From positions 1 through 20,000 of the forward strand of contig WBZZ01001031.1 of NCBI GenBank assembly GCA_019918135.1: a stretch of DNA of 20,000 nucleotides, in the 5' to 3' direction. A program made the translations under genes and the position numbers. The stretch is from Paulinella micropora (taxonomy: Eukaryota; Cercozoa; Imbricatea; Euglyphida; Paulinellidae). This document shows positions 17,101-20,000 of this stretch, in pieces. Each line of letters begins with the position of its first letter. Positions within the stretch are counted from its first letter, which is position 1. Below the pieces are notes generated by a model. The model was not told where the DNA came from, searched no databases, and saw only the letters and a program-made list of their open reading frames with translations.

Positions 17101-17578
17101 GGGTCATGATGTGGATCTACATGATTGGGAGGAACAGGGAGCGGAAGACACCAAGTTGCCATCGGGGCTTTGGTATCATCCGTTCACGCATAATAACAAT
17201 CAACGTGACACGCGCAGCGAGGAAGTGTCTGCGTTGGAAGCAGTCGAGGTAGCGGCACGAGACAAATGTGCATGCTGTTACTCGCCGATCGCGAGAGAGG
17301 CGTGTGAGGATATCCTATGGGCGGAAGCAAGGACCGCGGATAGGAAAGAGGGGGAGGATGTTATGGAAGGAAGGCAGGGTGCCTTTAACGCGGTCTTGTT
17401 ACCGAAGGGCCCGATGTGCCTTAACTTGGAGGATGAAGAAAAAGTTAAGGGGGGACATCTTTTTCAGTTACCGGAGGCACATCCGGAAAAGGTTCGATTC
17501 CAGTTGGAAACTGACACGGCAGTCAGACTGGCGTCGGTGGAAACTTTTCGGACTTTCACAAAGGAAAGTACGGAGTAA
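14123..17578 (+). CDS. Pol of element 2: protease, unassigned domain, reverse transcriptase, RNase H
   Basis: The frame opens at 14123 and overlaps the previous ORF by 19 bases. Numbering from the TTG at 14216: retropepsin C-terminal half with L-L-L-G (residues 42-45); an unassigned region (about 85-430); RT with S-S-P-V-R-M, C-I-N-Y-Y-R-I-N, motif A T-T-L-D-L-K-S-G-F (Asp 577), L-P-M-G-L and Y-I-D-D (651-654; 16166-16177); RNase H with all four acidic residues (Asp 806, Glu 849, Asp 875, Asp 917); and a linker. The usual V-D-Y-R box reads I-N-Y-Y-R. It copies element RNA into cDNA and degrades the RNA strand. It ends at TAA 17576-17578, and integrase follows in the +1 frame. Confidence 0.9.
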   Translation, partial: YNGISLNVLGKEFIELWSREPWFRHGFRPCRLRIKGVGGMTGVSGSVMLTFLLKDGKSFSHRFWVVPAFAGGLLLGLRSLRRMHARIYTDLNVVQYGGSEVAPRYEVVPYEPLRREGQCAVAHDLDVSVSPVMRADWGWTKVVSEGTEPSVTPHIQEPVTASFFHVCTVESGDSGEASVVADNSDDKIQETEYVMTTTFGWAYRDPRDVRVVNVDCRDSAKDEAVVAAIDARLEHLYAAKAELLRGTIAGMEDAGDQHVYIDVHSTTTSHVVWNVTQHKLPVKQPKPIVEAFLKSHWDDNLFFPNGVKAIKEVLKNRLSVDDFTIVIPVGTRTEMWWQDIEDHLIDDPVPIPHRGHKLVLALRLGTKEKALAYGAKLMQREMADVRKQAFSWISGIYHRTHAMQYAIIIDHVAQLAQWRGKEETRYHGTMVREDERPIPMEDVAQLSRKASHKEIEEARIAAEKAIAEKYSTWEGTMKERDALKGILENNMEVFGPLEAGSVRGYEANFGRKLGEDVVGHRRPSRMSYHEDRMAREITQELLEKDIIEARLSEVSSPVRMAPKPDGSLRMCINYYRINKILKQIETPVPDLRKGINRLKHAKVYTTLDLKSGFWQIPLNESCRYLTAFMVGMTTYVWKVLPMGLKCSPGLFQHAMTKMLGKEYDDEATVVRLGSTEDYAFCYIDDIIIYSESMEKHVEHVQDVLRRISAFGLRLNAQKCDFAQRKIQYLGYEISEGRCAIAYEKRNYVASMPMPKTRTDLHSFISLAQYYGEFIPGFAERVAVVRKFLKQGVGDDPWPEEVTRAIAELKDEIAKDPRQGGRVLMLPDWKEQFVLDTDASSYAVGAVLQQMDKSIGQLRPVMFISRQLIPAEKEYCTRQREALAIVWAFQRLREYLWGTPNILVRTDHHNLLWLMSGDHTGRLARWQLELAEYDFTIHYIKGKRNVVPDFCSRYEDKSGQKDKAVDDLQRRNTVKEVRMAQFEFRTPGAVFAIMGHDVDLHDWEEQGAEDTKLPSGLWYHPFTHNNNQRDTRSEEVSALEAVEVAARDKCACCYSPIAREACEDILWAEARTADRKEGEDVMEGRQGAFNAVLLPKGPMCLNLEDEEKVKGGHLFQLPEAHPEKVRFQLETDTAVRLASVETFRTFTKESTE

Positions 17579-19616
17579 GGAGTTGAGAGAACATCTGCTC
17601 AATCCACAGGCAAGGCCCGAGGACATTGACATAAGGAAACTCAAGCGGTGCTTGGTACTAAAGGATGGACTCCTTTGGTATATGGGAAAAGATGGCGTAT
17701 ATACCAATGAGGAGGATCGATGGTTGTTATGGGTTCCGCAGGAACTCAGAACGTCTTTGTTAATTGCGGCGCATCATTGTCCTATGCAGAGCCACCCGGG
17801 GGTGGAAAGGATGACGTGGTCGTTAAGGAGACGTTTTTGGTGGAATAACCTGGGAGAACGGGTTAAGGAGTTTGTGAAGGGTTGTCCTCATTGTCAGATG
17901 GCCAAGTTGCCATATAGGCCGAAGATGGGGCTTAAGGGTGAATATGATATCACTCTGGATATTTTCGATACCTTGCATATCGATCATGTGGGTCCTTTTC
18001 CAGAGGCGGGAACGGAAAAATTCAAATATCTCTTAACGGTTATTGATCGAACTTCCAATTATGTCATTACTGTCCCTGTTACGGATGTGACAGCGGAAGT
18101 GACAGCGGCGGCGCTGATTGATCAGGTATTCGGCTGTATTGGGATACCGAGAAGGATTATTTCTGATAGAGGAACGAGTTTCGCGAATGAGGTTTCGCAA
18201 AGGATTGCCAAGTTCTTTGGGTTCGATTGGCAGTATGTGACTGCTTTTAACCCAATGGCGAATGGTAAGATTGAACGCGTTCACAGGACGTTGAAGGCAG
18301 CGTTGAAGACTTATTGTAAGAACAGCCAGCTTAACTGGGTATATGTGGTACCTATGTTCACGTTTTCTGTCAACAATTTAGCTTCGGCGTCGTTAGGCGG
18401 ACACGCGCGGGGTGTCAGTCCGCATCAGGTGGTCTATGGACGGGCGTTAAACACGCCGACGGAACTGTTGTTTCCGCCTGATAAGTGGGAACCGTGTGAA
18501 CTGTTAGGAGTTCGCTTACGAGCGATCGCGGAAGCACGGAGTGCGATTGAGAAGTGTCGGGAGACGCTGAGAGAGGTTCAGCGGGAACAGGAAATGGGCA
18601 AGTACTCTCATGTGGAGTACAAGGAAGGTGATACAGTGTTGCTGTATGTACCGACGGTACCGAAAGGGGTATCGATTAAGTTTTACAATAAGTGGCATGG
18701 GCCATTTAAGATAGTACGTCAGACGGCTGCGTACAATTACAAGATTGCACCTACGGGGGCACGTGGAAGGGAACAGATTGTTCATGTTCGTCGGTTGGCG
18801 AAGTTCAGTCCTTATTTGCTGGAGGACGAGAATGAGGAACAAGCGCTGAGGCGTATTGCACCAGCGTTTAGACAGCCGCCAGCATTGCTTACGCGCAAGG
18901 AGCGTGAGGAGGCGTTGCGAAAGCAACAGAAGGAAGAAAAGGCTGAGGCCAGGAATGCTGGACAACAGGATCGTTCGGCTTCGGACGTCAAGGTAGACGT
19001 CAAAGATGGGAGGGAAATTCCGAAGTCATCGGAAATGTCGGATCGGAAAGGCACGGTATGGAAGAAACCGTGGATAGCCGGTAAGGAAGTGGCTAAGATC
19101 GACTGGCAGGTTGATAAGTTCTATCTATGTCGACCGCACGAGGATACGGTCATGGATAAGGACTTTGATTATTTCTTTTTAAAGCAGGTTACGTATGTAC
19201 AGCCTAGAACGCGGGTACGGGCTGCGTTGGGACTTGCTCCGACAATGCAGTTTTGGAGGAGCAAGAGTGTTATTGATATGACGCGGGAAAGAATCTTTGC
19301 GCCAGTATTTCGAGACGGCAAAGATTTGGAGCAGTGGGATGCGTCCATCGAGAAGGACGATGAGGATTTTACACCATGGACGGTGCAAATGATGCCAAGG
19401 GTGGTGTTGGATATGCCGTTCGAGTTAACAGAGGAAAGGAGGATTCCGCTTCGTATTTGGGACGAAGTCCAAAGTGCGGGCATATCATTTTTGTTGATAG
19501 GTGCACCAAGATGTGAGAAAGCAGTGGCGGCGAAGAAGAGAAGGGCTAAAGAGACGCAGTCGGAAGCAGTAGAGCACAGGGGTCGAGGACGACCTCGGAA
19601 ACAAGTCAAAACGTGA
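17556..19616 (+). CDS. Integrase of element 2 with GPF module, extra C-terminal domain and AT-hook
   Basis: Coding sequence becomes convincing near 17556; the same frame is open to 17268, but that part is a shadow of pol. Domains: an N-terminal segment (L-L-W-Y at about 17670); zinc-binding HHCC with H codons near 17775 and 17793 and C-X2-C at 17883-17894; the D,D(35)E core with Asp at 17982, Asp at 18165 and Glu at 18273 (exactly 35 residues between the last two); the GPF module at 18699-18707; a charged Lys/Glu helix; an unassigned domain (about 19060-19500); and R-G-R-G-R-P-R-K at 19578-19601, a textbook AT-hook, 4 residues before the stop. It inserts element cDNA into the genome, and the C-terminal modules probably guide target choice. 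Confidence 0.9.
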   Translation, partial: SQRKVRSKELREHLLNPQARPEDIDIRKLKRCLVLKDGLLWYMGKDGVYTNEEDRWLLWVPQELRTSLLIAAHHCPMQSHPGVERMTWSLRRRFWWNNLGERVKEFVKGCPHCQMAKLPYRPKMGLKGEYDITLDIFDTLHIDHVGPFPEAGTEKFKYLLTVIDRTSNYVITVPVTDVTAEVTAAALIDQVFGCIGIPRRIISDRGTSFANEVSQRIAKFFGFDWQYVTAFNPMANGKIERVHRTLKAALKTYCKNSQLNWVYVVPMFTFSVNNLASASLGGHARGVSPHQVVYGRALNTPTELLFPPDKWEPCELLGVRLRAIAEARSAIEKCRETLREVQREQEMGKYSHVEYKEGDTVLLYVPTVPKGVSIKFYNKWHGPFKIVRQTAAYNYKIAPTGARGREQIVHVRRLAKFSPYLLEDENEEQALRRIAPAFRQPPALLTRKEREEALRKQQKEEKAEARNAGQQDRSASDVKVDVKDGREIPKSSEMSDRKGTVWKKPWIAGKEVAKIDWQVDKFYLCRPHEDTVMDKDFDYFFLKQVTYVQPRTRVRAALGLAPTMQFWRSKSVIDMTRERIFAPVFRDGKDLEQWDASIEKDDEDFTPWTVQMMPRVVLDMPFELTEERRIPLRIWDEVQSAGISFLLIGAPRCEKAVAAKKRRAKETQSEAVEHRGRGRPRKQVKT

Positions 19617-19894
19617 AGCTACGAAGTCTGATGTCGCTTACGGATCATTGGCTACTTTGATTTTTCTACGGGAAAGGGGAGATCAAGACGGGGCATTTCT
19701 TTTAATGCCTGAGGTGAAAGAGCTAGGCTCGGGGGCACGAGTTCTCATGGGAGACTCGCACTGGACGTGGATCAATTATTTTTACTTATTCGACAGCCGG
19801 GATGCTTCATGTCATGTATCGGTCGGTCGAGGGCGCCTTCGAATGAGGAGTCAGTCTTCGGCGTGGGGGTCGACCGCTTACATCGGCTTCCCCC
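19617..19894 (+). other. 3' untranslated region of element 2
   Basis: It lies between the integrase stop and the purine tract. A 107-residue open frame (19648-19971) crosses it but lacks family resemblance and runs into the terminal repeat, so it is not called as a gene. No other structure seen. Confidence 0.6.
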
Positions 19895-19909
19895 AAGGGG
19901 GCAAAGGGA
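19895..19909 (+). promoter_or_regulatory. Polypurine tract of element 2
   Basis: AAGGGGGCAAAGGGA, interrupted by a single C, ends one base before the 3' terminal repeat at 19911. Such tracts prime plus-strand synthesis in LTR retroelements, which supports 19911 as the true LTR start. Confidence 0.8.
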
Positions 19910-19910
19910 T

Positions 19911-19990
19911 TGTCGGCCGGCCCGTACATTACATAGTGGCATCAAGTGTTGTCCGGCTTGTCGTTACTTGACTCTTATGCTTGGTCTGCC
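19911..19990 (+). repeat. 3' terminal direct repeat (putative LTR) of element 2
   Basis: Matches 10116-10195 with one difference. The last ten bases of the window (19991-20000) no longer match, so either the repeat is only about 80 bp or one copy has been altered beyond this point. Confidence 0.8.
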
Positions 19991-20000
19991 CCCGGGCCTC

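Larger units (their letters stand above)
10116..20000 (+). mobile_element. Element 2: near-complete Ty3/Gypsy LTR retrotransposon with RS-rich Gag and AT-hook integrase
   Basis: The element starts with an 80-bp terminal repeat and has a structured leader. It encodes Gag, a zinc finger, an RS/low-complexity region, protease, RT, RNase H and integrase, and ends in a purine tract and a second copy of the terminal repeat that runs to the window edge. All RT, RNase H and integrase catalytic residues are visible. Only one of 80 terminal-repeat bases differs, suggesting a fairly recent insertion, yet the polyprotein changes frame four times (about 12240, 12690, 14135 and 17560). G exceeds C on the coding strand, the reverse of element 1, so the two are unrelated lineages. 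A primer binding site next to the 5' repeat could not be identified. Confidence 0.88.

Noticed and set aside
17268..17555. N-terminal 96 residues of the integrase frame
   Set aside because: This stretch is the out-of-frame shadow of the RNase H-integrase linker; the pol frame is open here and fits better.
19648..19971. 107-residue ORF after the integrase, running into the 3' LTR
   Set aside because: No recognisable domain, no clear start context, and it crosses the LTR boundary; best read as chance open frame in the 3' UTR.
1..20000. CRISPR arrays, tRNA or rRNA genes, bacterial operons, envelope gene
   Set aside because: None seen: no regular spacer-repeat array, no RNA gene signature, and no ORF with signal peptide and membrane anchor after either integrase.

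Overview
This is a eukaryotic repeat-rich window. No bacterial gene, host gene, tRNA or rRNA could be recognised. Almost all of it is two unrelated LTR retrotransposons of the Ty3/Gypsy type (RT, then RNase H, then integrase), both on the + strand. The host cannot be named from this sequence. The unusual domain make-up suggests a protist rather than an animal or plant; an alveolate such as Perkinsus is only a guess.

Element 1 (about 1 to 9218, 5' end outside the window) has a Gag-like start with a zinc finger and a possible protease (97-1104). A pure (GAA)27 tract and a large unrecognised protein of about 800 residues with Ser-rich tails (to 4142) follow. Next come RT (4790-5900), RNase H (6040-6470), integrase with intact HHCC and D,D(35)E residues (about 7080-8285), and a C-terminal add-on (8227-8676). 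It is a broken copy: the product switches frame many times, has two isolated in-frame stops (TAA at 1527, TGA at 4682), and carries a perfect 35-bp tandem duplication that shifts frame inside RNase H. A non-coding tail ends in a G15AG tract at 9202-9218.

Between the elements (9219-10115) lie two diverged copies of a 245-bp repeat, 651 bp apart. The second copy stops exactly where element 2 begins, so element 2 is nested in it.

Element 2 (10116 to beyond 20000) is bounded by an 80-bp direct repeat (10116-10195 and 19911-19990, one mismatch), with a purine tract just before the 3' copy. Its leader has two hairpins. The coding order is: unrecognised Gag (10599-12248), atypical zinc finger (12271-12702), serine tract, RS domain and Q/G-rich low-complexity region (12678-14141), protease, about 350 unassigned residues, RT and RNase H (to 17578), then integrase with a GPF module, an unassigned domain and a terminal AT-hook (17556-19616). 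RT, RNase H and integrase catalytic residues are all present. The protease triad reads D-T-M, and there are four frame changes. Together these genes would encode the particle (Gag), its maturation (protease), cDNA synthesis (RT/RNase H) and insertion (integrase). The RS domain and AT-hook are the most distinctive parts.
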